Shown here: in pieces, positions 1 through 12,974 of the stretch
How the letters are laid out: each line of letters starts with the position of its first letter
Numbering within the stretch: position 1 is the stretch's first letter
NCBI GenBank assembly: GCA_019614645.1
Contig: JABWDB010000017.1
Span: 3,794,501-3,858,500, forward strand
Origin: Stratiolaelaps scimitus
Lineage: Eukaryota; Arthropoda; Arachnida; Mesostigmata; Laelapidae
Length of the DNA: 64,000 bases
Reading direction: 5' to 3'
Translations under genes and position numbers: made by a program
Notes under the pieces: generated by a model
What the model was told of the DNA's origin: nothing
Database searches by the model: none
The model's input: the letters and a program-made list of their open reading frames with translations, nothing else

Positions 1-2610
1 CGGAGACAAATTGCCAGAGTGCCAAATGAATGATCATTATAATGTTCGATTAGGCTCGTGTCCCAGATAGACCTCATTCGCATGTCCACGTGCATGTCCC
101 TACATTTTCCTTACTGTATCGGAATGATTGACGTTTCGGCTTTTATAACGAAGTGAGAATTCTACTGGTGGCCCGTGCCTACCCCAATGAGTGGTGAGTC
201 CTTTTTTGAATAGACGAATAAAAGTGAAATGCACCAATTTGAGGTTTAAGAGGTAACAATATGTCACTCAACGAACTACGATAGTTGGTTGGCGGACAGC
301 GCCTGTCGCAGCCTTGTCTACCACTCCTTGTGTACTGTACTGCCATGGGAAGAACCTGATATCTTCCTCATAGGTGCACATTATCCTGCTAATGTATCAA
401 CACCTACCTAATGTCAGTTTCGGTTTAGTTCCTGGACGGAAATTGTTGCGTTTTCAATACACCCATTGAAACTCTTATAGCTTAGCTTAAAGGCCTCGCA
501 AAATATCGTCTCCATTCACATACATCTACCATCATCCTCATTGAGGGCAATACCGTCCAACTTTTGCAGAGACCAGGTCCTGTAAGACCTAAACCTTAAG
601 GGAAGTTCGTTTTTAATGTAAAAGGGTCAGCAATAGGCCCCAAGGGCGATAAGTGGGTTGAGCGATATATTAAATTGACTAGCCAATCGCAAGGCATACG
701 GATTACCATTTACTCTCTAAGTAGAATCTAGGCAGAGGCAACGTCAGTGAATTTAAAAGGAAAGATCATTAGCGATATATTTATTAGAATGTCAGCATAA
801 TGAATCAAGTGATATAATGAATCATTAACGATATTAAAATGTATAATGAATCATTGTATCTGAGTGGCAAATATAATTTGGTTCAAATGGAACAATATCC
901 GTCATCATGTATACGTGCACATATCAAGCTTCGAGCAGCTCTTATTACTAAATTCTAAACCCGTATACCTTACACTAAGCGTAATACAACACTTGCCATC
1001 CCTACCATCACTGGTTCTTTCGTCCCTGGGATAGCTGTATAATTAATACTCTGGTAGGTACATGTGTATGGCCGAACCAGTGTGGCATTCGATTGCTCGA
1101 TTTAAGATTCGTTATTCGGATGTCATAACGAAACGCTCAAGCCCTCGTATCTCCCGGTTACAACAGGGGTACGCAATGACGTTGTCATGAGAGTCTAGGG
1201 TGTCCCGAAAAATTGACGCCAGCCAAGCTGTCACGAACACGAGAAGTGAACCGCTCGCCGGCTCCGAAAACTGACACAGTTATCTGGGGGTCATCAGCCC
1301 AAAAGTCTTTGTTGTGACTCACGGCCGCTGAAATAATGAACGAACGCATCATCAAATTCGAATAGTTTGCTCTATCTTGGCAAAGCAACAGTCGGCGTCC
1401 ATCAGCACGTAATCGGACTGCAAAATGATGCTCGGTAAAACAAAATGACAGTTTCATGGAACGAACTAAGCCTTTCCGAGACAAAGAAGATGATTGCTTA
1501 TCGGCTCGACGTTAGCTTCAACGGCTATGACGTTAGATATATGATAATAATAGAGAATGCTAGGGACGGCTGCTGCTTTTGAGGCACTTGGCTGTATACT
1601 TGACTTTCTTTAATAAAATAGTTATTTATTCTTGTTAAAAAAATAGGTTTTTTTGTTTATTATACTTATGATACTTATTATTCTTATGACAATATATTAT
1701 ACGTTGTCAAATGGTCGGTTGCTCTTGTGCACCTTTCATGTGACCTTCGTGCGAAAGGTTGCATAGCATGTCTCTGAGTACTTGCTCGCATCTGTCCCAT
1801 TTTCATGGTTGGGGGCCCTCAGAGTCCGCTTCAATTGGTCACAACAGCCGAAGTATATCCGAAACCTTCCGAAACCTGGGCCCGACGTTTTCGAAGGTGC
1901 GAGCCGATAAAATGCGTGGAAATCGATGGCCATAATCAGTTCTCTTTTCTCGCCGTGAATCTGGTCACACACCGCCGGTTCAACCCGAGTACAAATTTTG
2001 GCCTCATTGGTTCCTGTCGGGCTGCATGCGCAATTTGACAAATGCACCATGAATCATGAGGCCACGTTTCCGAGCTGCCTCCGTCTTCGAATACGATCGT
2101 AAGTTTTGCGCACAACGAAAAACGCGGAAATCTCTCGGTTCCGGCCACAATTCAGGTGATTCCCATTTGACGTCGAATATTAATCATACAAAGGTCGTCC
2201 TTGACGATGCGCTGAGCCATGGAGTACCGTATGTTTCGAAACATAAACGTACTTGTTCAAGTCCAACCACCACATACTACTCACTCGTTTGAGTAGCGAA
2301 TTGTGGCCCCGAATTGAAATTGTACAGACAAAGAAGCGGAGACCTCTCCACCCGGAGTTAGATCCATATTTTTAGGCGAACCGAATTTTGAGCTAGCATT
2401 CTGAAAGTGTCCGTTGGCATAGTTACGTCAATTCGTAGTTCTACTAAACTTTCAAACAACTTGACTCAAGGTCAACTACACGAAGTGTCCGATCACTAGG
2501 GAGGTTTTGGCTGTCCTTGTCTGCCAATGACCGATGCCGTTGCGTAGTGCTATGAAGACTTGATGCCTGTCAAACGTCGACAGCTGATACCTGCTCCATA
2601 TTCATGCTAG
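1..2610. other. Intergenic DNA, no gene recognised
   Basis: Open frames are short and no protein family is recognisable. A minus-strand frame of 99 codons at 1185-1484 begins next to the plus-strand string GGGTGTCCCGAAAAAT, which resembles a transposon end, but its product matches no transposase I know. Overlapping minus frames at 1736-2148 are similarly unassigned. The stretch around 760-860 is AT-rich with repeated AATGAATCA strings. Confidence 0.5.
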
Positions 2611-2626
2611 CCCTTCGCTATGGCAT

Positions 2627-2745
2627 TTTGCCGACTTGACCTGGGTGGTTGATACGCATCTCTGGTTGATGCGGTTGAACGGAAACCACACACAGCATCA
2701 CGATTTGCGAACGCTGGTTCGATACCCGGAACTCGTGCCTTGTGT
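2627..2745 (+). repeat. Possible tRNA-derived SINE or tRNA-like remnant
   Basis: A sequence fitting the Pol III B-box consensus (GGTTCGATACC) lies at 2716-2726. A poor A-box-like string (GGGTGGTTGATACGC) lies about 60 bases upstream. The arms do not fold into a normal tRNA cloverleaf by eye, so a decayed SINE is more likely than a tRNA gene. A chance B-box match is possible. Confidence 0.2.
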
Positions 2746-2749
2746 GGAT

Positions 2750-5700
2750 ATGGTTGTAAAAAATGGTAGTTAAGCTTGAGTCTCAGGACCACCAGATAAA
2801 TGGGACAAGAATTCCACACGTCGATACGCCGCTATCGCTAATTTGTCAAACGTGCAACACGCAGCTGGCACCATACTGTATACAGCATGCTCTGCAACCC
2901 GCATGACATGGAAAAGTCCGCTTCAAAAACATTCTATGATAACCCAAATAGACAATGATAATGATGATCTTTATGAACGTAGGAAACACTAGGGTAAACG
3001 CTGCTCGACGAGTAAATAAGGACAGAAATTCAGTTAATAAACATGACTCAATCAAGTGAACCACGAATCTTCATTGAGCGACGCTACGGTCCACTGGTTA
3101 TCACCCGACTAAGCTAATGCAAAATGCTAACTGGCCTACCGTGCAAAATCGCCCACGCCAACTGGATTCAGATTGGACTCTGAGCACTTTGTACGGAACT
3201 ACTTCATGTCGAATCTGTAGCAAGGTAATACATGCACCCCCTTTTTCGTATCACGTACGAGTATTTATGGTCATATGAGGCCATACACGTGTTTCCCCAC
3301 CTTGTCCGTCGTTGCTCTTCACCAGGCCACGTCATGCACACAAATACAATGATATGTCATAACCATGAGTCAAATATCGTACTACCACTGCTATAGTATG
3401 TCCGTGTAAAACCGTGTGACTCGATGATTGCCACGAGGCAAAACACACCTTTAGCACTTTCTTTCTTTTATATCTGCAAGCGAATAGCCTCCCAGGGCTT
3501 TCCGTGGTGCTTCTCCCGGCGAGGCGTGCTCGATGAACGTGTTGTGTTTACACACAACAAGCCAGCCAGCTAACCTGGCTCCGTCTGAGCCCGCACGACG
3601 TCGACGTGCCAATATATTGAGCTGCCCCTTCTCGTATCTGGCGCCCCTCAAGCATGTCGCTGCCCTACGCCCCACGTCGGCCATCCAAGACTAGACCTTC
3701 ACTGGCGTGCTAATCATGAGCTGGCTATCTCATACATACTGCATGCGGCCAACACCGCCTCGTCGTGCACATAGACGAAAGGGAGGATAACAATACGTGT
3801 GCTCTGGCGCTGTTGCTGCCTTGTCGCTATGCCGATCACGTTACCCCGGTAGAGCAAGCAAGCAGCCGTACACTGCACAGTCAGCAGTAATCTGATTCAC
3901 TTCGTTTCGATGCGTCCTGCTTGGCTTTCTGCTTTTTCTTCTGTGTTGTACGGCCCGGCGTCGCCTTGCTCTCCTGACGCTGTTCGCCGCTGCGCGGCAT
4001 CGTGTCGCACCGGCGCCTGTCAGTCACGCTGTTGGCTGTCGGTTCCTGCCAAGCCGGGCTGGCTTCCGTCGGCGTCATGGATCGCCTATGTATGGACGGC
4101 CTAGTTAGAGTGTCGGCAGACCAGCAGCGAGGTAGTATGTCCGTCGCTTGTAAGAAAGACGAATCACACAGCGCGGCCGTGCAAGCAATGAGGCAGTCAG
4201 CAAATCTACAATACATGGCTACATGGGTCGTCGGTCGTCACCGAATAAATACCGAAGGAAGAGCACACGGCATAGGTATGGATGAAATGTAACGCGTAGC
4301 AGCGAAGCAGTTCTCCACGTTGAGCAAACAAGGTGGTGGATGGTGCCACAAGACCTCGGCTCCATCAAGGTGCGACGTATGACTCTATAAGACCGTACAT
4401 GCCAGCCGTACATGTATTGATCATAGGAGAAATGATCGACACAAAGGTGTTAAACAGAGAAGTACGACAGTACGCTGACATCGGCCGGCAACACCGGCTG
4501 TCCAAGCAAGCCGCTGTGGGTAATGAGTTCCCTGCCGGGTAGAACAAATGCCACAGGACAAAGGAACACGGGCAAAAATTCTGGTTCATTCGTCCACTGC
4601 TCCTATATCTTATGGCAGCTATTGGTGATCTCTTTTGTGCCTGGTCGCAGATTGGCATACTATTTCAGATCACTGATGTGGTGACTAGTAAATACATTTG
4701 AAGTGCTGCCGCTCGCCTTCATCGAACTGCTGTGAGATCCCGGCTGCGAATGCCCCAGTTGGCCTTTTTTATTGTTCCAAGATGGCCGCTAACGACCTAA
4801 GGTAAAACATCGTATTTACCAGTAGATTGAACTTCTATCGCAAGGTGATTTATATTGCTTTCAAGCAGTATTCCCAAATAGGTCCTTTCGGACAAATATT
4901 TCGCTACGGCTAAATTCGATCGTCTTCTCATGGTCGAACAAGGAAATATAAAAATATTTATTAAGATGTTAATCAATGTTGTTTGTCCCAAGTTAAGCTT
5001 TTGGTATCTTTCATTTTTGATAATTTCCCGTTTCGGTCATCTTGACATCCTAGTAAGCTATGCCATGGCGAGTTCCTGGATATTTTGGGGAAAGATCTTG
5101 ACAAATTTAAATACCTTCGATTTTTTAGGAATTTTCAAAGTTCGTCACTGCTCGAGATGTCGAATTATAAATTCGATACATTAAGTACTTCAAGAGTATT
5201 ACTTCATAGGTCTCACAAAAGATTTTCAAATATCTCTCGTTTCAGAAGCTTTCGATGCAACGGCAAAGGCGAACCACCACCTTTTTTTTCTCTCGTAACA
5301 GATAACATCACGTCTTTCGGAGTTCTCGGTTTCGCCTTTGCAGAAAAGCCAAGATATCGGGCATGTAGCATGTACGTGTCATCTGAAAGGAGGCAATTTA
5401 TGTAAATGCCAAAGAAAAGTACTCGCCCAAAGGCCAAGTACAAACTGTACGAGACCCGACCGTAGTTGTGGGCCGTCTTTTTTTCGATATCGAGAACAGC
5501 AAAGCGGTTCAAGACAGCGGGGTGGTGGTGGTAGCGGCAGCGGCGGCGGTCCAGCTCCAGCGCACGGTGCCAAGCGCGCCTCGTGAACGCGTTCAGTGCC
5601 TTCGTTATCTGGTGATTTACCACAGAGCCTGCGCTCTCTGCCTCTCTGCAGTCGGAGTGCCACGAACCGGTAGGGTTCAAAGGGCTGATTCTCCCCGGAA

Positions 5701-8700
5701 AATGACTGCCTTGGTAACACTCACTGCTGAGTAATTTACGCGTCTTGGGATAGATCGGCAGCGGGAATGGCCGATTCTGGCGATGTCTTTCCGATATAAC
5801 TGGGACCGGCTGCTCAGCTAGTTAAGTTCAACCTCGCCGGCTTTCAGAGCAGCGCCAATTCGAGCTGATGCAAGTCTTTGGTCGACAAGCACTTGGTAGA
5901 TTGGGTGGGTGCGTGGCTACTGCTTCGAATGACACTATCGATGCTAATAGCATTTTGTCCGACTCACTATTCGGAGAGGGGAGAATGCATTCTCGTTTAC
6001 GAGAATGCATTCGATAATCTGAAAAGGCTAACCTGTTAAGATCGGATTCAGAGTAATGTGTTTATCATAATACGCGGGATTCTCTTTTCCTTCTGCTCCC
6101 GTTAAAGCAAATCTGTTAGCTGAGTATTTCATCGTCATGTGGCAAGTGTCAGCCTAAACAAGGTCTGCGCATCAGTGGAGCAGAACACAATTTCCCATCT
6201 CAAAAGCGGGCGCCGCTTTATGTCAGTTACGGCCACGTAGAACAGGCCCCTTGATCTGGAACATTTGCTAAATGTCTCCTCACTATCGAGACGCATCCAT
6301 GGGTGGAGGGATGCAAACAGCCGTTCAAGGTTGTCTCTTTTTCGGATCGTCTAGTAGTATTATACGACTACTACAACGGCCATTTGAATAACGGGCAAAA
6401 AACGGAGCAGCGGCGAACGTTCTGGACTCAGAACTCAGCGAGGAGTGCACGATGTCTCGGAAGAGCCGACCTCCACACCCGCGCGCGCGCGCAAGAACGC
6501 CGCGCAAAATGCACGTGGCGTCGCAATAGACGTTCGTAGACAGTAAAACATGGACTTTTAGTTCGATTGGCTATTGAACAGGCGCACAGCTTAAATCTCC
6601 TCGAAGTAGTAGCGCTTTTTTGCCCGACGAGAAGTCAAGGACAGCCAAAACCCACCGATCTTCGTGCAGTTGCTTCTAAACCTACCAACGCTGCTGTTCG
6701 CTACGCAAGTTTAGTTAACCGTGACAATCGTAAGCGAAGGCCAGTTTGAAAAGCCGGTCTAGGCGACTTTTGGTAACATACCTATCAGTTCTCTTGCTTA
6801 CACTAACGGAAGTGTCGGTATACGTGACCCTTAGGATGCAGGTAGCGAGGCCTGCTACTCATATTTTTGGGGAATTGCATTGTAGTTTCTCTAGCAAATA
6901 CGCGGCATGTCGCATCCTGCGAAGTGAACCATCCAGATTTTTCATTGGGGTACAGGCTAAACTTACTACTACGCTAGCCATCAAGGCTCATTTGCTTAAT
7001 TCAAATTAACTAGCTAAGCGTTTAAAAGGAATATGCTTCAGATACGAGTTACAGTCACTATCAGGTATCTAATAATATCGTGTTCTCAGTTCTCTCATGT
7101 TATTTGTCTCATTCATTGGGAGTCCTATGAGAGCTCCTGTGAGAGGTTTAGGTATGTTTGAACTTAACAAATAGCTACCCTTCATTGTCAGAAGTATAGC
7201 AAATGGTTTGAATTTCCACTGAATTCCTAATTACTGTATGTTTGAATAAATTCTCATATATACATATATTTCAACTGTAATTATGTGGGTATAACAAGAA
7301 ACGCGTCGTCATTTAGTACTGTGATTCAAGAGGTCTGGCTGTGATTCGAGTAATAAGCGACGCCTAGTGAGGGGCAGTGCCTTGGGGTCAGTTGACCGAC
7401 GATGTAGCCCAGTATAAAGCTGCAGAGTTTCCAACGTTTGAGCGTTCTTTCGTTCAGAATGTGTTCGAATGAATTCGTTCCTTTCACCTTAATCGCTCCA
7501 TGCATTTTACCGAAACCCGGAAGGATAATCCAAACTTTAGGTCCGTCTCTATGAACATGTACATGCGAGATCTAATACTTCTTGGCCTAGAGACAAAAAC
7601 AGAATACTGAAATGGCCAGCCAACTTAAAATGAGATCCAGTCGGGTTTCCTGCTTCACATATAGACCAACGGTCTTTTCTGCATTTCATTCCCTGCCCTA
7701 CTACTTTGCAATCAGCACTGAGTCCGGCTTCTTAGCCTTTTTCGGTACACGCATAGACCGAATAAGGCCGGACGAAGGGATTATTAAGGTCAGGCCCCTT
7801 TGCCCATGTTCGAGGTTTCAGCTCGACGGGGATACGGTCGATGGTCGAACCTTTCGAAGTCTGCAAAGAAATTCAAAGGCCCGCAGGCAAACGGCTGCCA
7901 GCTGTGTGGTTTCCACGATTCCGCAATCTTGCGTACCACTTCTTTTGCTCCGAGCAAACACGATGCTCTGCGCTTGCTCAACGCACAAATGGGTTTTATT
8001 CTGGGGAGCAGTGCGGGGCCTAGCGATTGTCTTCCTCGGCCCCGAAGCTACGAAACGCGAGCCCCTGTTGGCGGGTATGAGGGTTCCGACATAATAAATT
8101 ACCTTGCCTGCTCGGTCCGCTACCTGTGGCAATTGGCCTTTGTAGTTTGTAGTTAAATTGCCGACTAGTTTTAATTTGCTCTGTTCTGCTCACCAGGAGC
8201 AGACCTCTCTATCCGAGTGCGTCAATGCGTTTCACATGCGTCATTAGCAAGGGTGGTTTATTTAAATATGCTATGGATTGAATATTTATGAATACCGACC
8301 TATCCGTAGCATACGCTATCAGGACTAGGCCTATACCATCATTGTATTATTTGTACACTATTGTGATTTTCCGCCGAATCTCCAAATCGGCTTGAAAAGT
8401 ATATTTGAGTAGGGTTGGTCAGACGAAATCTTCTGAAACTGTTGAGAATTGCTAATTTCCCTAAGTTGGGTCTAATTTTCAAATGGACGTGCAGATACAA
8501 GTTTAGTGACGTCAGCCTCTTTGTCTGCATCGCGCGCCGCCTCCACCAGACACTCAATTTGATGTTTCTGATCTGAACCGCGTAATCCGGGGGTCCACCT
8601 GCACGCTGTTAATTCGCCACGTTTCGCTTAGCGTTTTCTGAAGGGGTACTCTAGCAGCTGGCACCGCTCACACCAGTCATCAGAAGCAGGATTACAACGC

Positions 8701-9085
8701 GTTTGCTGGTTTAACTGCTGAACCAACCCATATAAGCTATCGTGTACAAAGCTTCTTCTTTTTGCAGTTGCTCCGGTGCTATCGCACTCTCGGCATTATG
8801 TCAACTAATTGGTGACTGTACTAATCAGGACCGTATGCGATCCACTGCGATCTGGTGGTGTCCATGCGTATGAAGAAAATTTCCTCCTCTCAAACAAAGT
8901 ATATGGTGTTGACTTGTTCATGTTGTTGTAGAAATAAAATACACAACATCTGATGTCGTTAATTTTATTGTATAATGTTCACTACAGTGATAATGTGACA
9001 TCGAGCATAAGAAATCATACTGGTGAGTATTGCAATGGTGTATCAAAAGCACTTATTAATATATTCCCTTATCGCCAGATTTTGG
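2750..9085. other. Intergenic DNA, no gene recognised
   Basis: No open frame here has a recognisable family or convincing splice signals. The longest frames (5213-5680 minus, 155 codons; 7612-8094 plus, 160 codons) overlap equally long frames on the other strand and look like chance openings in GC-richer DNA. A short GGT/GGC trinucleotide-rich patch lies at 5520-5560. The 14-base palindrome GAGAATGCATTCTC is at 5981-5994, with most of it repeated at 6001-6014. Confidence 0.5.
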
Positions 9086-9088
9086 GAG

Positions 9089-9111
9089 ATATATATATAT
9101 ATATATATATA
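9089..9111. repeat. (AT)n microsatellite
   Basis: About 11 uninterrupted AT units. It is one of many AT arrays of similar length scattered through the window. Confidence 0.95.
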
Positions 9112-12100
9112 CATTCATACTTGTAATAGGGTTATTGTTGTACCGGGTGTTTTTTTTATAACTTTGTTGGCAAATCTGCAGGCTCATGGTCACGTAAATT
9201 CCCGTCTGGGATTGGAACTGAACAGCGTATAAGCAAAAGTCCTAGACATTCTCCCTAAGCCATCCTGGTTGACCATTAGTAGCACACTCTACACAATACG
9301 TGGGCGACGCAGTCGAGGCCAAAGAAGTATTAAGTCTCCAGCAAGGCTTTGTACACTTCGTCTATTTGCCATGTTTCCTATCTAGTCGAGCCGGACAAAC
9401 AGAACCCATCCTCGTCGACGCGCAACCCAATGAGGATAATATACCGAACGCGTAAGTAAGGCATATGTCTGATGCGATGCTTATGCGGCGTACTTAGACA
9501 TGATCATTGCTTCTGTAAAGGCAAACCCCTTGAAGCTGTGTATACCTAGAGGTTGATCTAAATTAATATAGCACAATTGTGCTGTGCCTCATTTCTCCTA
9601 CATGACTCCATTCTTGTTATCAGCACGCGTTGCAAGCAAAGCAGATCGTACGGTCACAGACTCCATGATTGGTTGGCTTCAAGTGAACGAACGGTAGGTG
9701 TCTCTGGGGCCGTAATCCCCTAAGCGCCATTAGTAATTAATTGGCAGTTCCCGGCTTCCCAGGGAAGGGATCGCTGTTGAAGCAGAACAAAGGTCATGGA
9801 CTTGCTTTACACTCCTAACAAACACAACGGATACGACAGTACAGTGACACTAAGCGTAGTGCGGCAGAATACTATATCTTGACAAGGGTTTGTTCTAGAT
9901 GACGAAGATTCGGGCCTGAAAGTGGAACACAAACAGTAGGGTCAAGTCCGTGGTGCAGTACAGGGTTCGATAGGGAGGTAACCCGTTATATATATAATAC
10001 ATATATAACATATCCGGCAGTGTATCCGTGACCATCGTAACACGCCGGGTGTATAGTTCACTTAGCTCAGACGTTCTCGAGGGCTTATTGGTACAATTTG
10101 GGCAGCCAGGGCGTGTCTATAATACATGAATAATGCTAAGAACCTCCCTATGCAAGACGCTCGCGAATGAGATTAGTGCTTGTGACCTGAGCGTGTTTGA
10201 TAAACCAGTCATCTATTGTTACTGGACGAGGACCAGAAAGCGAGAGAGAGAGAGAGAGGACAAACATAGGAATCATGCAAGGACAACACGCCCATTACCT
10301 CGTTATCGCACTCATCTGCGATGGAGAAAGCACACAGCGGAGCAGAGTGGCATGCTAGCCCATGTAATTCCCCTTCACACTCCATGTCCTACTGTACATC
10401 GTAGACATGTGGAGTGAGTGAGTTACGTCTGGGTTGATTTGCCTAGAAGACAGCAGCTCGGCGCCAAAATGGCTTCTTCCCATCGCAGTACCAGCGGTAA
10501 CAATAGGTGCAGCGGCCGTTATAGTCGTATAGTAGCCGTCATAGCAGTGGTTCTGACAGTGACTATTCTGTCGACCTCATCATGATAAAAGCAGACGGCG
10601 GACGCCGTGGACAGGAAGTCTCATTCGTTTCCTCGAGTGGTGAATGTATTCTTGTATTGGTCGAGGCACAGCGGAGCTAGCCTTGGCTCGGGCCGAGCTA
10701 TGGTGTCGTGGTGCTGCGCCTGCCAGAGAAATGCTGCTCCGCCGCTAGATAACCCGCTACGGTAACAATACACGAAGGTGGGGAGTGAGGGGTTAACAAG
10801 AGAGAACGTAAGATATCCAGTGCTCATCTAGAACCTCGTCTCTGCGAGGAACCGACTGAAAATTAGTTGGTGGGCTGGAAGTTGTCTCATGCTGTCACTA
10901 TTTCCCCGAATCCCGTGCTAACGTTTACCTCGAGAGGGTGGCCGAGTCAGACGAGTTGCCTAAGAGACATTGCGCGCCGCTATCTGGTAGATTATGGTAA
11001 TATAGGCAGAGGTGCCTAATCGGCAGAGAATGGTAGTATACCTGGCAGATATGACATGGACCAAATGTGCACATGAAGCGTTTCGCGCTAATGTAAGTTT
11101 GAGGATGTGAAAATTATTGTTGGTGTTGAGTAAAGGCGATTTTGGGTGACATCAAGATCTACAGAATAAAAGAACTTGAATAAAGTAAATATACAATAGT
11201 TGCAAACGTAATTTAAAGTTTAACACGGAGGTGTAAATGTTTTTATTTTTCAAGAGGAAGCTAGTCCAACCTATTTGACTTAGTACCTGATACCAATAGT
11301 AATTGTATAAATATAGTCTCGAAGCGTTGGGATCTATGTCAACGAGTGGGACGATCTGAGGTTAGCAATAGGAGGATGCGGTTCATGTTAAGGCTAACAC
11401 ACCGCGAGACTCTATGACACTTGTATTGAACACTAACAAGGAAAAAATAGCTGCCGATATCTCGCCGAGTGGCCCTAACCTCATTTGAGACGGCATTAAT
11501 GCTCATATGGTGAAAAATAAAGCAGCAAGCAGTGACACCTCGCGTTGCTCTAGTGTGTTCTCACACAAATTTGCGCCCACTGTTTCCGCTGCTGTTAGAA
11601 GGAGTTATTTTCGCAAGTGAGTATCGTCCAGCACACTGTGAAATGCTAATGGAAAACATTCGTAGCGTGGCACTTGTATAGGTATTTATAACCCGAGCAG
11701 TACACAAATATGATAGCATGTCGTTCCGAACATGATCAGTGAAATACATGCACGCCCTGTCGAGTACGGGTGCACGATTTCCTAGATTGGAGTCTGCCAC
11801 CGGATGCAAATAGAGGTAATAATGATGCCCGCTAGTTCGAAACGAGGCAGCAGAATTAAAAATTGGATTTAAATGCGGTTACCAAGGGCAGCTGGTTATC
11901 CCAGAACAGAAGCCATTAACGCCAGGCGTTTGCTGTACGCGGACAGATATTAATGAAACTGACGGTATGAACCCTCTTTTTCAATTATAGGGGACACAAT
12001 GAAATGCACTGCGTAGTTCAACGGACGTGTGACAAACGTAGTTATCGCAGACATATTCAAACTTGGCGCCGTTATCTAGACGTCGAATTACATTCAAGAA

Positions 12101-12488
12101 TATATTGAATAAATTCGACTATTATTCTCGGAGGTGCTTATCTTATACAGGTTGAACTTATACAGGTTAGTTGGCTCCACAAAACGAATGAGGGGACAGG
12201 TTCGGTAAGAGCTTTTAAGCATGGACTGACTAACGCTACTTGAGAGTTTTATTCGCCTGGTGATATTATCATTTATCGCGCTTCCTGGGTTTGGACTTTT
12301 TCAATGCCAAGTTTATAACGATATCAATCAGGCAGGTTGCATTTTCGTCAGCTAACAACGGAGGCAGTTGTGCGCTCGTAGTCGACACATGAAGGAAGAC
12401 AATCTAAAGGAAACTTTTCAAAGCCATATATCGCACCTTAAAGGGTCAAAAGGACATGTGTACGCCACATTAAAACGTATTACTCGAG
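9112..12488. other. Intergenic DNA, no gene recognised
   Basis: No supported coding region. A (GA)n microsatellite lies at 10242-10259 inside a 94-codon open frame that shows no family resemblance. An AT-rich patch lies near 9987-10011. The string GGGTGTTTTTTTT near 9145 resembles a transposon end, but I found no partner end. Confidence 0.5.
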
Positions 12489-12526
12489 ACTGCTGCAGAC
12501 AAGATAACCATCTTGTCTGCAGCAGT
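12489..12526. repeat. Perfect 17-bp hairpin, 4-base loop
   Basis: The arm ACTGCTGCAGACAAGAT (12489-12505) is followed by the loop AACC and its exact complement (12510-12526). It lies about 450 bases upstream of the start codon of the secreted glycoprotein gene. The stem is shorter than a typical microRNA precursor. It may be a foldback from a recent inverted duplication. Confidence 0.9.
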
Positions 12527-12914
12527 ATGTGCCATAGTGACTTCAAGCAGTGACACTAGCGCCCCAGTGACTCGACACATTAATCCTATATTGGACAGAG
12601 ACAAGAAGAGCAGGGTTCCATTGCAGCTCAGATGCCTCACCTAGCTTCGGCAGTTATTTCTTAAATTGATTGCCCTTCAGACAAGCTGACAGCGCAGCTC
12701 TCACACTCCGCCCTTTATGATCGTGGACGAAGTTTCTCTGCGAGCAAGAAGCAATCATCACCGAGGATTAGTAAACGGTGCGGTTTTGATCGCAATACAT
12801 CATATGCCTCTAATGCTCGTCTTGCATTCGCCTCTAATTGAACGACAATGTCTCTCTCCCAAAGCACTCTCAAAGTACTCGGTAAGCCGTAGGCTTCCTT
12901 GAAAGCACGATCCT

Positions 12915-12953
12915 CATAAAAGCTCAGATAGATGTAGACGCTTCGTTTCAACT
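12915..12953 (+). promoter_or_regulatory. Candidate core promoter of the 12975-15708 gene
   Basis: CATAAAAG at 12915-12922 could serve as a TATA box. TTTCAACT around 12947-12953 could be the initiator, with A12950 as the start, which is about 33 bases downstream. This would give a 5' leader of only about 25 bases before the ATG at 12975. The placement is plausible but not decisive. Confidence 0.35.
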
Positions 12954-12974
12954 GTCTCCGGGGATCCTACGAAA

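Noticed and set aside
7612..8156. Plus-strand frames of 160 and 118 codons
   Set aside because: Several overlapping frames on both strands, no recognisable domain and no exon signals.
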